From assembly GCA_963824475.1 (NCBI GenBank), contig CAWGPR010000012.1:868001-932000 (forward strand): a DNA stretch of 64,000 nucleotides. Direction: 5' to 3'. Below, one piece after another: positions 54,752-63,880 of the stretch (position 1 is its first letter; every line of letters begins with the position of its first letter). The stretch comes from Roseiarcus sp963824475 (lineage in GTDB: Bacteria > Pseudomonadota > Alphaproteobacteria > Rhizobiales > Beijerinckiaceae). The notes beneath the pieces are model-generated. The model did no database searches. It was not told the DNA's origin and saw nothing but the letters and a program-made list of their open reading frames with translations. The translations under genes were made by a program, and so were the position numbers.

Positions 54752-55195
54752 ATGTTCATCAGGAAAATTGCTCACGCGTCCGCCTTTGCCGGAACGATTG
54801 GGATCAGCCTCTGGGCCTCGGCGGCTTCGAGCCAAACCCAGGCGCCGGTCAAGGACGAGGCCAAGTATGCGCCGATTCAGAGCATCCGCTATGATTTCGG
54901 CTCGAAGTCGATGAGCGGCTACTTCGTGGACCAGGCTGCGCGATGCGTCGTCATGCTGATGGTCTCCGAAAAGAGCGATCCGGACATGACCCCCTCGACC
55001 ACGGCGACGCGCCTTCGCCTGGTGCTCAACCCCGGGGAAATGGCGGGGCTCGACAGCGAGGAGGGCCGCTCGCTCAACTTCACCTGCGGCGAGGGAGCGA
55101 CCGCGCTGCTCGTCGACGCAGGCGAGAGAGAGAAGCTCATCGAGCTTCAAAGACTGAACTTGCGAAAGACCGCAGCGAATAGCCCCGGGAATTGA
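54752..55195 (+). CDS. secreted protein of unknown function
   Basis: A 147-residue exported protein with signal peptide (IAHASAFAGTIGISLWASAA, cleaved near SSQ). The mature part has two cysteines (AARCVVMLMVSEK; LNFTCGEGATALL) and a beta-rich pattern. A good ribosome site, AGGGGAAGA, precedes the ATG. No family was recognised. A comparatively AT-rich 120 bases upstream may carry its promoter. Confidence 0.75.
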   Translation: MFIRKIAHASAFAGTIGISLWASAASSQTQAPVKDEAKYAPIQSIRYDFGSKSMSGYFVDQAARCVVMLMVSEKSDPDMTPSTTATRLRLVLNPGEMAGLDSEEGRSLNFTCGEGATALLVDAGEREKLIELQRLNLRKTAANSPGN

Positions 55196-55270
55196 CGCCC
55201 CGACCCTGGCTCCGTACGGTTTCGCCAAAGCCTCCGGCTGGAGCAAATTGCAATTCGGTCGAACCGCGGT

Positions 55271-55416
55271 CGTCATTGCGACCCCCGGGCTTTTGGACCC
55301 GGGGGGAAGCAATCCAGTGATCGTGGGACGCCCTTCGTTCCCTGGATTGCTTCGCGTCGCCATAGCCCGTAGACAGACGGGCGTCTCTCGACGCCCTATG
55401 GCTCCTCGCAATGACG
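55271..55416. repeat. palindromic element with CGTCATTGCGA ends
   Basis: Termini CGTCATTGCGA and TCGCAATGACG are exact complements. Internally, GAAGCAATCCAG and CTGGATTGCTTC are complements as well, as are CCCGGG blocks. It fills most of the gap between the secreted gene and era. It is a third family of dispersed intergenic repeat in this window. Confidence 0.85.
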
Positions 55417-55502
55417 ATTCCATCCGAACGCATGCGGAACTCGACGACGCGCCTGGCGGCGTTCGCGATCATAGCGAGGGCGACGATTTCACGCGGGCTG
55501 GG

Positions 55503-56417
55503 CTACCCCTTGGGGAACTCGAGCCCCATCGCCCGGTAGCGCTCCGGGTCGTCGAGCCAGCGCTCGCGCACCTTGACATGCAGGAAGAGGTGCACGGGCG
55601 CGCCGTGGGCCTCAGTGATGTCCTTGCGAGCGGCCGTGCCGATCGCCTTGATCGTGCGCCCGCCTTCGCCGAGCACAATTTTGCGGTGGCTCTCGCGGGA
55701 GACGAAGATCGTCTGCTCGATGCGGGCCGACCCGTCCGGCAGGTCCTTCCACTCATCGGTCTCGACGGTCGCCTGATAGGGCAGTTCGTCGTGCAACCGC
55801 TCGATCAGCTTCTCGCGGGTGATTTCGGCGGCGAGCGAACGGATCGGCGCTTCCGCGATCTGGTCCTCGGGGTAGAGCCAGGGACCGGCCGGGATCATCG
55901 CGGCGAGGCGGTCGAGAAGCCGGTCGAGCCCGTCGCGGCTCAAGGCGCTGACCATGTACGTCTCGTCGAAGGCGAGCGCCGCGTTGAGCCTGGCCGTAAG
56001 CTCGAGCAGCTTCGGCCGCTCGACGAGGTCGATCTTGTTGATGACGGCGAGCCGTGGCTTGCCGAGGCCGCCGAGCGCGGCGAGGATCGATTGGGTCTCT
56101 TCGCTGAGGCTCGCCTGGCCGACCTCCTTCCGGGCATCGATCATGAGCATGAGCGCGTCGGCGTCGGCTGCGGCGCCCCAGGCGGAGGCGACCATCGCCC
56201 GGTCGAGGCGGCGCTTGGGCGCGAACAGGCCGGGCGTGTCGACGAACACGATCTGCGCTTGGCCCCGGGTCAAAACGCCGCGCACGGTTGACCGTGTGGT
56301 CTGCGCCTTGCGGGTCACGATCGAGACTTTTTCGCCGACCAGCGCGTTGATGAGGGTCGATTTGCCGGCGTTCGGCGCGCCGATGATCGCGACGAAGCCG
56401 CATCGGGTCTCGCTCAA
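55503..56417 (-). CDS. era: GTPase Era
   Basis: A 304-residue GTPase for 16S rRNA maturation. The G motifs are IIGAPNAGKSTLINALVG (P-loop), VFVDTPGLFAPKR (DxxG) and VINKIDLVERPK (NKxD). The C-terminal KH domain includes RKIVLGEGGRTIKAIG. The ATG at 56417 overlaps the rnc stop (ATGA). Complete. Confidence 0.97.
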   Translation of the reverse strand: MSETRCGFVAIIGAPNAGKSTLINALVGEKVSIVTRKAQTTRSTVRGVLTRGQAQIVFVDTPGLFAPKRRLDRAMVASAWGAAADADALMLMIDARKEVGQASLSEETQSILAALGGLGKPRLAVINKIDLVERPKLLELTARLNAALAFDETYMVSALSRDGLDRLLDRLAAMIPAGPWLYPEDQIAEAPIRSLAAEITREKLIERLHDELPYQATVETDEWKDLPDGSARIEQTIFVSRESHRKIVLGEGGRTIKAIGTAARKDITEAHGAPVHLFLHVKVRERWLDDPERYRAMGLEFPKG

Positions 56418-57114
56418 CTTCCGCCCCAGCGGTCGAGAAAGGCCCGCGCCGCCGCCTGTTCCGCGGCCCGCTTCGAACTGGCGGCGCCGAGCTCCGGCTC
56501 GAAGCCATCGAGCGCCACGCGCATGACGAAATGGGGGGCGTGCGCCGGGCCGCTGCGCTCGACCTCCTCGTATCGTGGGGGGGAAGCGCGCGCGACTGGG
56601 CCCATTCCTGCACCGCGGTCTTGGCGTCGCGCGCAGGCTCGGCGTCGGCGGTGATGCGGTCGCCCCAGGCGCTGAGGACCAGCGCCTCGGCCGCCGCGAA
56701 GCCGCCGTCGACGAACACCGCCCCGATCAGCGATTCACACACGTCGGCGAGGATCGCCTGCTTCTTGCGGCCCCCGCCCCGCGCTTCGCCGAGACCCAGC
56801 GCGACATGCGGGCCAACGTCCCATTGGGCGGCGATTTCGGCGCAGGTTTCGCGCCGCACGAGCTTGGCGAAGCGCATCGACAGTTCGCCCTCGCTCGCCT
56901 TCGGAAAGGCATGATAGAGGCGGCTCGCGATCGCCACGCCGAGCACCCGGTCGCCCAGGAATTCCAGCCGCTGGTAGGACCCAGCCCTGCCCTGCCCGCC
57001 CTGGTTCTGCGCCGAAAGATGCGTGAGCGCGAGGACAGCCAGCCCGGGATCGCGAAAGCGGTAACCGAGCCGGGACTCCAACGCGGACAATTCGGCTCGC
57101 GGGTGCTTGTTCAT
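56414..57114 (-). CDS. rnc: ribonuclease III, frameshifted at a homopolymer
   Basis: The RNase III domain is normal: YQRLEFLGDRVLGVAIASRL is the signature, with the second acidic site in ILADVCESLIGAVFVDGGFA. The dsRNA-binding domain (FVMRVALDGFEPELGAASSK; RAAEQAAARAFLDRW) is in another frame. The shift maps to seven consecutive G bases at 56577-56583 (plus strand); one more base would restore a 233-residue protein. A sequencing or assembly error is the simplest explanation, because rnc is rarely lost. Order lepB-rnc-era is standard. Confidence 0.9.
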
Positions 57115-57237
57115 TGACGGACCGAATCGAGGAGCAGCCGCGCGTTCGCGCCGCCGAACGGCAGGCAGAAAGAGGGAAATACTCGCTCCGCGACTATACC
57201 GCCTTCTGGCCGCTCGCGGGAGCCTGTTTGCCGGCGT

Positions 57238-58071
57238 CTAGCGCACGCGTTGGAAGATCCGGTCCCAGCGCACGGTCCACGGCCAGCGCCAGACCTCCCA
57301 CGCCGGCGTCCCTTCGTTGATCGAGAAGAAGATGACTTCGGCTCTGCCGATCAGGTTCTCGAACGGCACATAGCCGACGCCGCCCTGATCCCCCGAAAGC
57401 CTCGAGTTGCTCGAATTGTCGCGATTGTCGCCCATCATGAAATAGTGGCCGGGCGGCACTTCGTAGACCTTGGTGTTGTCGAACGTTCCGTCGTCGCCGT
57501 CGATCTGGATGATCCGGTGCTGAACCCCGCCTGGAAGCGTTTCGAGGTACTGCGGGGCCTCCATCGGCTTGTTGAAATGATTGACGGTCAGATAAGGCGC
57601 GATCGGTTCGCGCGGGACCACCTCGCCGTTGATGATGAGCCGCCCGTGGACAACCTGGATCTTGTCGCCGGGCAGGCCGATCAGCCGCTTGATATAGTCG
57701 GTCTGGCCGTCGCTCGGCAGTTTGAACACGATGATGTCGCCGCGCTTCGGTTCGGAGGCGAAGATGCGGCCCGGCATCGCCGAGGGATCAAGATCGAGAA
57801 AGCTCGGCAACGAGAAAAGCGAATAGCCGTAGGCGTATTTGGAGACGAACAGATAGTCGCCGACCAGCAGCGTCGGCACCAGCGAGCCTGAGGGAATGTT
57901 GAAGGGCTGGAACAAAACCGTGCGCACCACCAGCGCGATCAGGAGCGCTTCGATGATGACCTTGATGGTTTCCCACCAGCCCTCTTCTTTCTTGACGGGC
58001 GTGACGGCGGCCTCGGCGGGCTTCAGGCTCGGTTCGATCATTCGGCTCAAGACGCCCTTCCTCGTTTTCAT
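57238..58071 (-). CDS. lepB: signal peptidase I
   Basis: A 277-residue membrane protease that removes Sec signal peptides. One membrane helix (VIIEALLIALVVRTVLFQPF) precedes the catalytic Ser in IPSGSLVPTLLVGD and the Lys in TDYIKRLIGLPGDKI. The last box is MMGDNRDNSSNSR. It may start at 58071 or at the internal Met of MIEPSLK. First gene of lepB-rnc-era. Confidence 0.96.
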   Translation of the reverse strand: MKTRKGVLSRMIEPSLKPAEAAVTPVKKEEGWWETIKVIIEALLIALVVRTVLFQPFNIPSGSLVPTLLVGDYLFVSKYAYGYSLFSLPSFLDLDPSAMPGRIFASEPKRGDIIVFKLPSDGQTDYIKRLIGLPGDKIQVVHGRLIINGEVVPREPIAPYLTVNHFNKPMEAPQYLETLPGGVQHRIIQIDGDDGTFDNTKVYEVPPGHYFMMGDNRDNSSNSRLSGDQGGVGYVPFENLIGRAEVIFFSINEGTPAWEVWRWPWTVRWDRIFQRVR

Positions 58072-58182
58072 CCATCAACCAGCGTGAGCCGGCCGCGCCT
58101 CCTATACAAGGGCGGTGGGCCTGCGCCAAGCAATCGGCTGGTGACGCGTAAACTTGGCGCAAGCAAGGCCGCGTGGTCGGCT

Positions 58183-59154
58183 TCACGGAACGAGAATCAA
58201 GGAGCCCGTCGTTTCGCGGTTCTCGAGCGCGATGTGAGCCTGAGCGGCGTCGGCGAGCGGCCACTTTCTTCCGATCTGGATCTTGACGTCGCCACCGCTG
58301 ACGACGCGGAATAGATCGCGCGCCATTTTCTCACCCCGCGCGCGATCCGCCATGAAGGTGGTCAAGGTCGGCCGGGTCGCGAACAGAGAGCCCTTCTGCG
58401 CCAAAAGTCCGATGTTGAACGCCTCGATACCCCCTGAGGCTGACCCAAAACTGACGAACACGCCAAACGGCCTTAGGCAGTCGAGCGACGCCGGGAAGGT
58501 CGCCTTGCCGACCCCGTCATAGACCACATCGCATTTCGCGCCCTTGGTGATCTCGCCCACCCGCTTGGCGAAATCCTCGTCGCGATAGAGGATCGTGTGT
58601 TTTGCGCCCGCTTTCTTGGCGAGGGCCGCCTTTTCCGCCGTGCCGACGCAGCCGATCACAGTTGCGCCGAGCGCTTTGCCCCATTGGCACAGAATGAGCC
58701 CGACGCCGCCAGCCGCGGCGTGGACCAAAATCGTATCTCCTTCTTTGACGCGATAGGTCTGGCGCACCAGATATTGAGCCGTGAGGCCTTTGAGCATCAT
58801 CGCCGCGCCGGTCTCGTAGGAAATCGTCCCCGGCAGCTTGAACAGGAACCTGGCTTCGATGTTGCGCTCTTCGGCATAGGCGCCCGCCGAGCCGGCGTAA
58901 GCGACCCGGTCGCCAGGCTTGAACCCCTGGACGGACGGCCCGACCTCGACCACCTCGCCCGCGCCCTCGGAGCCTGGCGTGTACGGCGTCTTCGCCGGCG
59001 GATAGAAACCAGTGCGGTGGTAGATGTCGATGAAGTTGATTCCGATCGCGTGCTGGCGAAGCCTGACCTCGCCCTTGCCGAGCGGCGGCAGCTCGACTTC
59101 CTCGAGGCGCATGACTTCCGGACCGCCGGGCTGATGGATACGAATGGCGCGCAT
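58183..59154 (-). CDS. NADPH:quinone oxidoreductase (zeta-crystallin-like)
   Basis: A 323-residue medium-chain reductase without the zinc-binding cysteines. It shows IGINFIDIYHRTGFYP, YTPGSEGAGEVVEVGPSVQG, the cofactor loop VHAAAGGVGLILCQWGKALG and LRPFGVFVSFGSASG. Such enzymes reduce quinones or alkenals with NADPH. The ATG at 59154 was chosen at the family N-terminus. Confidence 0.93.
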   Translation of the reverse strand: MRAIRIHQPGGPEVMRLEEVELPPLGKGEVRLRQHAIGINFIDIYHRTGFYPPAKTPYTPGSEGAGEVVEVGPSVQGFKPGDRVAYAGSAGAYAEERNIEARFLFKLPGTISYETGAAMMLKGLTAQYLVRQTYRVKEGDTILVHAAAGGVGLILCQWGKALGATVIGCVGTAEKAALAKKAGAKHTILYRDEDFAKRVGEITKGAKCDVVYDGVGKATFPASLDCLRPFGVFVSFGSASGGIEAFNIGLLAQKGSLFATRPTLTTFMADRARGEKMARDLFRVVSGGDVKIQIGRKWPLADAAQAHIALENRETTGSLILVP

Positions 59155-59271
59155 TGTTTCCTCTGATCGTTTTTGCCGTCTTGACCGCCGCCGGGCGTCA
59201 GGCTTGCCAGCGCGAACAGCCGACCTTATAGCATCGCACCGATCCGGCGGAACCGGATAGTGGTCCGCCCC

Positions 59272-59347
59272 GCGCCCATCGTCTAGCGGTCCAGGACGCC
59301 GCCCTTTCACGGCGGAAACGCGGGTTCGATTCCCGCTGGGCGCGCCA
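59272..59347 (+). tRNA. tRNA-Glu(TTC)
   Basis: Acceptor stem GCGCCCA/TGGGCGC, D arm TCGTCTAGCGGTCCAGGA, anticodon stem CCGCC/GGCGG with loop CTTTCAC (anticodon TTC), T arm CGCGGGTTCGATTCCCGC, encoded CCA. Complete. Confidence 0.98.
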
Positions 59348-59406
59348 GAAAAATCAGTGTGTTACGGCTAATTGCTCGTCGCCCTCTTCACCGATCGGCG
59401 CGCTAG

Positions 59407-59850
59407 TCACCCTTGTTGGCGGGTCAATCTCCGCTGGGCCTTCTGTCGCGCAAAGACTTGGTGGCCCTCGCGATCCAGGATGCGCACTCCGATCGTCTGA
59501 GGCGGCCACTTGATGTTCGCGGCGGCGATGATTGCGGCGGGCGCGTCCGGCGCTTGAATTTGTTTCTCCGTCAAATTCGTCGGGCCGTGATCAACCGTCC
59601 CGCAAACAAATTGGATCCGGAACGTCCGCGGCTGTTCCGAGACGATCTCCATCGATTTGCCGACTGAACCGAGCCTAGACGTCCGGCGGGCGACGACCAA
59701 TGCGACCCGTCCCCAGTCTCGCGCCCTTTCGTCACGCTCCCGCCGGCGCGCTTCGGCGTAAGCGTCATCGCCAAACTCGCCCATCAGCGCACGCGCAGCG
59801 GCGTGTATTCGCTCGATCCTTTCCAGGCGCCAAAGCAACCATGCAAGCAT
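59407..59850 (-). CDS. hypothetical protein
   Basis: A 147-residue frame with a protein-like N-terminal half (LAWLLWRLERIERIHAAARA; YAEARRRERDERARDWGRVA), probably an amphipathic helix, and a C-terminal half with NIKWPPQTIGVRILDREGHQ. No signal peptide and no recognised family. It lies between tRNA-Glu and a dispersed repeat and may be accessory. Confidence 0.45.
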   Translation of the reverse strand: MLAWLLWRLERIERIHAAARALMGEFGDDAYAEARRRERDERARDWGRVALVVARRTSRLGSVGKSMEIVSEQPRTFRIQFVCGTVDHGPTNLTEKQIQAPDAPAAIIAAANIKWPPQTIGVRILDREGHQVFARQKAQRRLTRQQG

Positions 59851-60563
59851 ATCCGCGCCCTTTGTTCGACGCCGGACCGTGGTTTCGAACGCGAAGCCCT
59901 AGCGACAGCGCGTCGCTTACCCAACGGATCGCTCAATATTCGACCACTCCTGTTGATGGACAATTAATGGCGGCCAAGACGAAAGTTCCCGCGCCCGCCG
60001 GCGGAGACACGCGATCATACGCTCGGGCCGAACAGGACCAAGGCCGGATTCAACCAGGGCGCGAGCTCCGACCAAATAAATCCAAGTTAATCCAAGCAAA
60101 ATCGCTTTCTTTTCCTAGCGTTTATTTTCCGAAATCGGGACTTTTCAATGAGTTACAAGCGAAAAAATAGAAGGAAATCGACCCGCGTCTCAAGTTGTGC
60201 GCAAAACGTCTCAAGCCCGTTTGCCCCCTCCTTCCTCCCGCCATGCGGGAAGGCGCGCGTCCGATTCTGCTCATAGGCCAAAGGGTAACACTGACTTCTG
60301 ATTTTTGCAACATTATGATTCGATGATTGTGTTGATCCAAAAGCGCTCAGTGATTTCAGTTCGCCAGGCGCCCCGGTGCGTGGCCGTCCCGCGGCCGCCC
60401 GCTTGCCCGCGTCGGCGCTTCGAGCTGCAAACCCAATCTGGCGCCCGATAGTCGACGAGGGCGCTTCGTTGCGATACCTCAAGGTCGACCGCAAAACAGG
60501 CCGCCATGCTTGACTTCGGCGGGATATAAGCTGGCGAGCGATCGCGCCCCCGGAGGCCGCGTC
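59851..60563. other. gene-free interval upstream of hypF
   Basis: No gene is supported. It contains dispersed repeat copy B (60115-60205) and a CCCGCCATGCGGG hairpin at about 60237-60249. Hydrogenase structural genes, which commonly precede hyp genes, are not here. Confidence 0.5.
60115..60205 (+). repeat. dispersed repeat copy B
   Basis: Partner of 228-310. It starts CTAGCGTTTATTTTCCGAAA and continues through GGGACTTTTCAA and AAGGAAATC to GCGTCTCAA. The two copies sit 60 kb apart in the same orientation, each in a gene-free gap. Confidence 0.6.
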
Positions 60564-61076
60564 ATGAATCAAACCGGCGAACTGGCGCCGGCGCCGCAAT
60601 ATCAGGCGATCGAGATTCGGGTCCGAGGCCGGGTGCAGGGCGTTGGTTTTCGCCCGACGATCTGGCGGATGGCGCACGAACTTAATCTCCGTGGCGAAGC
60701 GCTCAACGACGCCGAGGGGGTGCTGGTGCGGGTCGGGGGCGACGCCGCGGCGGTCCAAGAGTTGCTCGCCCGCATCGAGCGCGAGCCCCCGCCGCTGGCG
60801 CGCATCGATAAGCTCGAGGCCCGACCCTATCGCGGCCCATTGCCGGCCGAGTTCCGCATTGCGGAAAGCGAGGGTGGCGAAGCCCATACGCAAGTCGCGC
60901 CGGACGCCGCGATTTGCCCGGCCTGCGCGGCTGAGATCATAGGTCCGTCGGAGCGGCGCTTCCGCTACCCCTTCGCCAATTGCACCCATTGCGGACCGCA
61001 ACTCAGCATCGTCAATCGGGTTCCTTACGATCGCGCCAACACGGCCATGGCGCCCTTCGTCATGTGCGAGGCCTGA
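60564..61076 (+). pseudogene. hypF: HypF N-terminal remnant (hydrogenase maturation carbamoyltransferase)
   Basis: Only 170 of the usual 750-780 residues remain. The acylphosphatase domain is intact (VRGRVQGVGFRPTIWRMAHE), and the zinc-finger region begins (ICPACAAEI, FANCTHCGPQLSIVNRVPYD). It stops at a TGA just inside the second zinc-finger pair (APFVMCEA). YrdC-like and Kae1-like domains are missing. The following bases are the middle of hypD in the same frame, so a deletion joined the two genes. Confidence 0.9.
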
Positions 61077-61586
61077 ACCGCGACTTACGAGTTCATCGCC
61101 CGCTATTATCGCAAGCCGATGGTCATCGCCGGCTTTGAGCCCTTGGACATCCTGCAATCGATCTGGATGCTGCTCAAGCAAATCAAGGAGGGGCGGGTCG
61201 AGATCGAAAACCAATATGCGCGGGTCGTTCAAGAGGCCGGCAACGCGCCGGCTTTGCGCGCGGTCTCGCGAGTGTACGAACTGCGCGAATTCTGCGAATG
61301 GCGAGGCTTGGGTTCGATCGATCATTCCGGCGTGAGGCTGCGCGACGCCTACGCCCGTTTCGACGCTGAGCGCAAATTCGCGGTCCCGAATATGAAGATC
61401 GCTGACCCTGAGGCCTGCCAATGCGGCGAAGTGCTGAGAGGCGTCATCAAGCCATTCCAGTGCAAGGCGTTCGGCGCCGCCTGCACGCCGGAGACGCCGC
61501 TCGGCGCGTTGATGGTTTCGTCCGAAGGCGCCTGCGCCGCCTACTATCAGTATGGCCGGCTCAGGCAGCGTGAGGCGATCACATGA
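61077..61586 (+). pseudogene. hypD: HypD C-terminal remnant
   Basis: About 169 codons, open from the junction to a stop at 61586. They match the C-terminal half of HypD, the scaffold for Fe(CN)2CO assembly: YEFIARYYRKPMVIAGFEPL, DILQSIWMLLKQIKEGRVEI and PEACQCGEVLRGVIKPFQCK with GALMVSSEGACAAYYQY. The N-terminal half with the first Cys motif is gone, and hypC is missing. An internal GTG/ATG start is conceivable but could not give a functional scaffold. Confidence 0.9.
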
Positions 61587-62650
61587 ACGTCGCCGCGCCC
61601 GTCCGCGCTCGATCGCTGGGCCGCGTCCACGTCCCGACCGTGACGCTTGCCCATGGCGGCGGCGGCAAGGCGATGAAGGACCTGATCGACGACGTATTCG
61701 TGCGCGCCTTCGACAATCCGTTGCTGGCGCCGCTGGAGGACCAGGCGCGCCTCGATCTGGCCGATCTTAAACGCCGTGGCGATCGGCTTGCATTCACCAC
61801 CAATTCGTTCGTGGTCGATCCGCTCGTCTTTCCCGGCGGCGACATCGGCCGCCTCGCAGTCTGCGGCTCGATCAACGATCTCGCGGTTGGCGGCGCGGAG
61901 CCGCTCTATCTGTCCTGCGCCGCGATCGTCGAGGAAGGCGTGACGCTCGAACTCCTGCGGCAGGTCGCTGCGTCGATGGCGGCGACGGCGCGCGAGGCTG
62001 GAGTCGCCATCGTCACCGGCGACACCAAGGTCGTGACCAAGGGCGCCTGCGATAAGCTGTTTCTCACCACGACCGGAATCGGCGTCATCCGCGAAGGCCT
62101 CACGCTTGGCGCCGATCGCGCGTGCGAGGGCGACGTCGTGCTGGTCAGCGGCCTGCTCGGCGACCACGGCGCGGCGATCTTGTGCGCGCGCGGCGACATG
62201 GCGCTGGAGACGCCGATTAAGAGCGATTGCGCGCCGCTGCACGGATTGATCACGGCGCTGATCGCCGCTGCGCCCGGCGTGCGGTTCCTGCGCGACCCGA
62301 CCCGCGGCGGGCTGGCGACGGCGCTGAACGAGGTCGCCGAAGGCTCGCAGATGGCGATCGAGATCGACGAAAAGGCGACGCCGATCCGCGAAGAGGTCAA
62401 AGCCTTCTGCGAGATTCTGGGGCTCGATCCGCTCTATCTCGCCAACGAGGGCAAGATCGTCGCCGTCGCGCCGCCCGATGAGGCGGAGGCCGCGCTCGCC
62501 GCCATGCGCGCGCATCCGCTTGGGCGCCGCGCTGCGATCATCGGCCGCGTCGAGCGGGGCGAGCCCGGACGGGTGACGATGCGAACCGTCTTCGGCGGGC
62601 GCCGCATCGTCGACATGCTGGTCGGCGAACAATTGCCGCGCATTTGTTGA
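61583..62650 (+). CDS. hypE: hydrogenase maturation protein HypE
   Basis: A 355-residue PurM-like ATPase that dehydrates the HypF-added carbamoyl group to a thiocyanate. It shows VTLAHGGGGKAMKDLIDDVF, FTTNSFVVDPLVFPGGDIGR, CGSINDLAVGGAEPLYLSCA and VRFLRDPTRGGLATALNEVA. It ends with the essential PRIC tail carrying the acceptor cysteine. It overlaps the hypD stop by 4 bases. The gene is intact although its partner HypF is truncated. Confidence 0.97.
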   Translation: MNVAAPVRARSLGRVHVPTVTLAHGGGGKAMKDLIDDVFVRAFDNPLLAPLEDQARLDLADLKRRGDRLAFTTNSFVVDPLVFPGGDIGRLAVCGSINDLAVGGAEPLYLSCAAIVEEGVTLELLRQVAASMAATAREAGVAIVTGDTKVVTKGACDKLFLTTTGIGVIREGLTLGADRACEGDVVLVSGLLGDHGAAILCARGDMALETPIKSDCAPLHGLITALIAAAPGVRFLRDPTRGGLATALNEVAEGSQMAIEIDEKATPIREEVKAFCEILGLDPLYLANEGKIVAVAPPDEAEAALAAMRAHPLGRRAAIIGRVERGEPGRVTMRTVFGGRRIVDMLVGEQLPRIC

Positions 62651-62660
62651 GGCGTTTTCC

Positions 62661-62999
62661 ATGCATGAACTCAGCGTCACGCAGAATGTCGTCGCGATCG
62701 TCGCCGAGGCGGCCAAGGGGCGCCGCGTGACCCGTGTGACGCTGGAAGTCGGAAAGCTTTCGGGCGTGATGGCGGACGCCATCGCGTTCTGCTTCGACGT
62801 CGTCGCGCAAGGCACCGCCCTCGAACGCGCGAGCCTCGAAATCCTCGAGATCGACGGACTGGCGCGTTGCGAGGCTTGCGGCCTCGAATTCGAAGTGGAG
62901 ACGCTGTTCGCCCCCTGCCCTTGCGGATCGACCCGATGGAAATGCATTCGCGGCGAAGAGCTGATCGTCAAGTCGATGGAAATGGTGGAGGCGGCGTAA
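62661..62999 (+). CDS. hypA: hydrogenase/urease nickel incorporation protein HypA
   Basis: A 112-residue nickel chaperone. It has the N-terminal MHE nickel motif, VTLEVGKLSGVMADAIAFCF, and a zinc site of CEACGLEFEV plus CPCGSTRWKC. It hands nickel to HypB/hydrogenase. The stop overlaps the hypB start by one base (TAATG). Confidence 0.97.
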   Translation: MHELSVTQNVVAIVAEAAKGRRVTRVTLEVGKLSGVMADAIAFCFDVVAQGTALERASLEILEIDGLARCEACGLEFEVETLFAPCPCGSTRWKCIRGEELIVKSMEMVEAA

Positions 63000-63868
63000 T
63001 GTGCGGACATTGCGGATGCGGGGAAGAGGCCGCGACGACCGTCCTCAATCTGCAAACAGGGAAGCAAGCGGTCATGGAGCGCGGCGCCGGCCACTCTCAC
63101 GATCATGTCCATGAGCATGGTCACGACCATCCGCACGGTCATGGTCACGAGCACGGCCATGACCACGGCCACGCCGACAGCGGCGGAACGCCTGCCCGCG
63201 AGCTGGTCGAGCTCGAGACCCGCATCCTGGCCAAGAACGACGCGATCGCGGAGAAGAACCGGGCGTGGTTCAAGGGCCGCGAAATCCTGGCGCTGAACCT
63301 CATGAGTTCGCCCGGCGCCGGCAAGACGACGCTGCTCGAGCGGACCATTCGCGAGCTCAACGACGAGATCAGGCTGTTCGTCGTCGAAGGCGACCAGGCG
63401 ACCGCCAACGATGGGAACCGCATCCGCGCCGCCGGCGCGGCGGCGGTCCAGGTCAACACCGGCTCGGGCTGTCATCTCGAGGCCGACATGGTGGCGCGCG
63501 GGTTGCAGGAGCTTAAGCCCGCGTCGGGCTCGGTGGTGATGATCGAAAACGTCGGCAACCTGGTTTGCCCGGCGCTGTTCGACCTCGGCGAGCAGGCCAA
63601 GGTCGTCATCCTCTCGGTCGCCGAAGGCGACGACAAGCCGCTCAAATATCCGCACATGTTCCGGGCGGCGCAAATGATGATCCTGAGCAAGATGGATCTT
63701 GCGCCCCATGTCGATTTCGACCCCGAGCGCGCCATCGCCAACGCCTTGCGGATCAACCCGTCGATCTCGACGATCCGCCTCTCCGCCCGCACCGGCGAGG
63801 GACTCGATCATTGGCATGATTGGCTGCGCGGCGAATTGGCGCGCGTTCACGACCGGGCTTTCGCCTGA
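62999..63868 (+). CDS. hypB: hydrogenase nickel incorporation GTPase HypB
   Basis: A 289-residue nickel-binding GTPase. The N-terminal MCGHCGCGE resembles the high-affinity Ni motif. A His-rich segment at about residues 32-60 (HDHVHEHGHDHPHGHGHEHG) may store nickel. The P-loop is LMSSPGAGKTTLLERTI, followed by VEGDQATANDGNRIRAAGA, IENVGNLVCPALFDLGE and ILSKMDLAPH. Complete. Confidence 0.97.
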   Translation: MCGHCGCGEEAATTVLNLQTGKQAVMERGAGHSHDHVHEHGHDHPHGHGHEHGHDHGHADSGGTPARELVELETRILAKNDAIAEKNRAWFKGREILALNLMSSPGAGKTTLLERTIRELNDEIRLFVVEGDQATANDGNRIRAAGAAAVQVNTGSGCHLEADMVARGLQELKPASGSVVMIENVGNLVCPALFDLGEQAKVVILSVAEGDDKPLKYPHMFRAAQMMILSKMDLAPHVDFDPERAIANALRINPSISTIRLSARTGEGLDHWHDWLRGELARVHDRAFA

Positions 63869-63880
63869 GGCGCGATATCG

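Noticed and set aside
60564..61076. The short hypF product as a stand-alone acylphosphatase
   Set aside because: It contains the start of the HypF zinc-finger region and runs into hypD sequence; acylphosphatases are about 90 residues and lack it.
61547..63850. A 767-codon minus-strand frame opposite hypE-hypA-hypB
   Set aside because: Antisense artefact of high GC3. The plus-strand genes have all diagnostic motifs.
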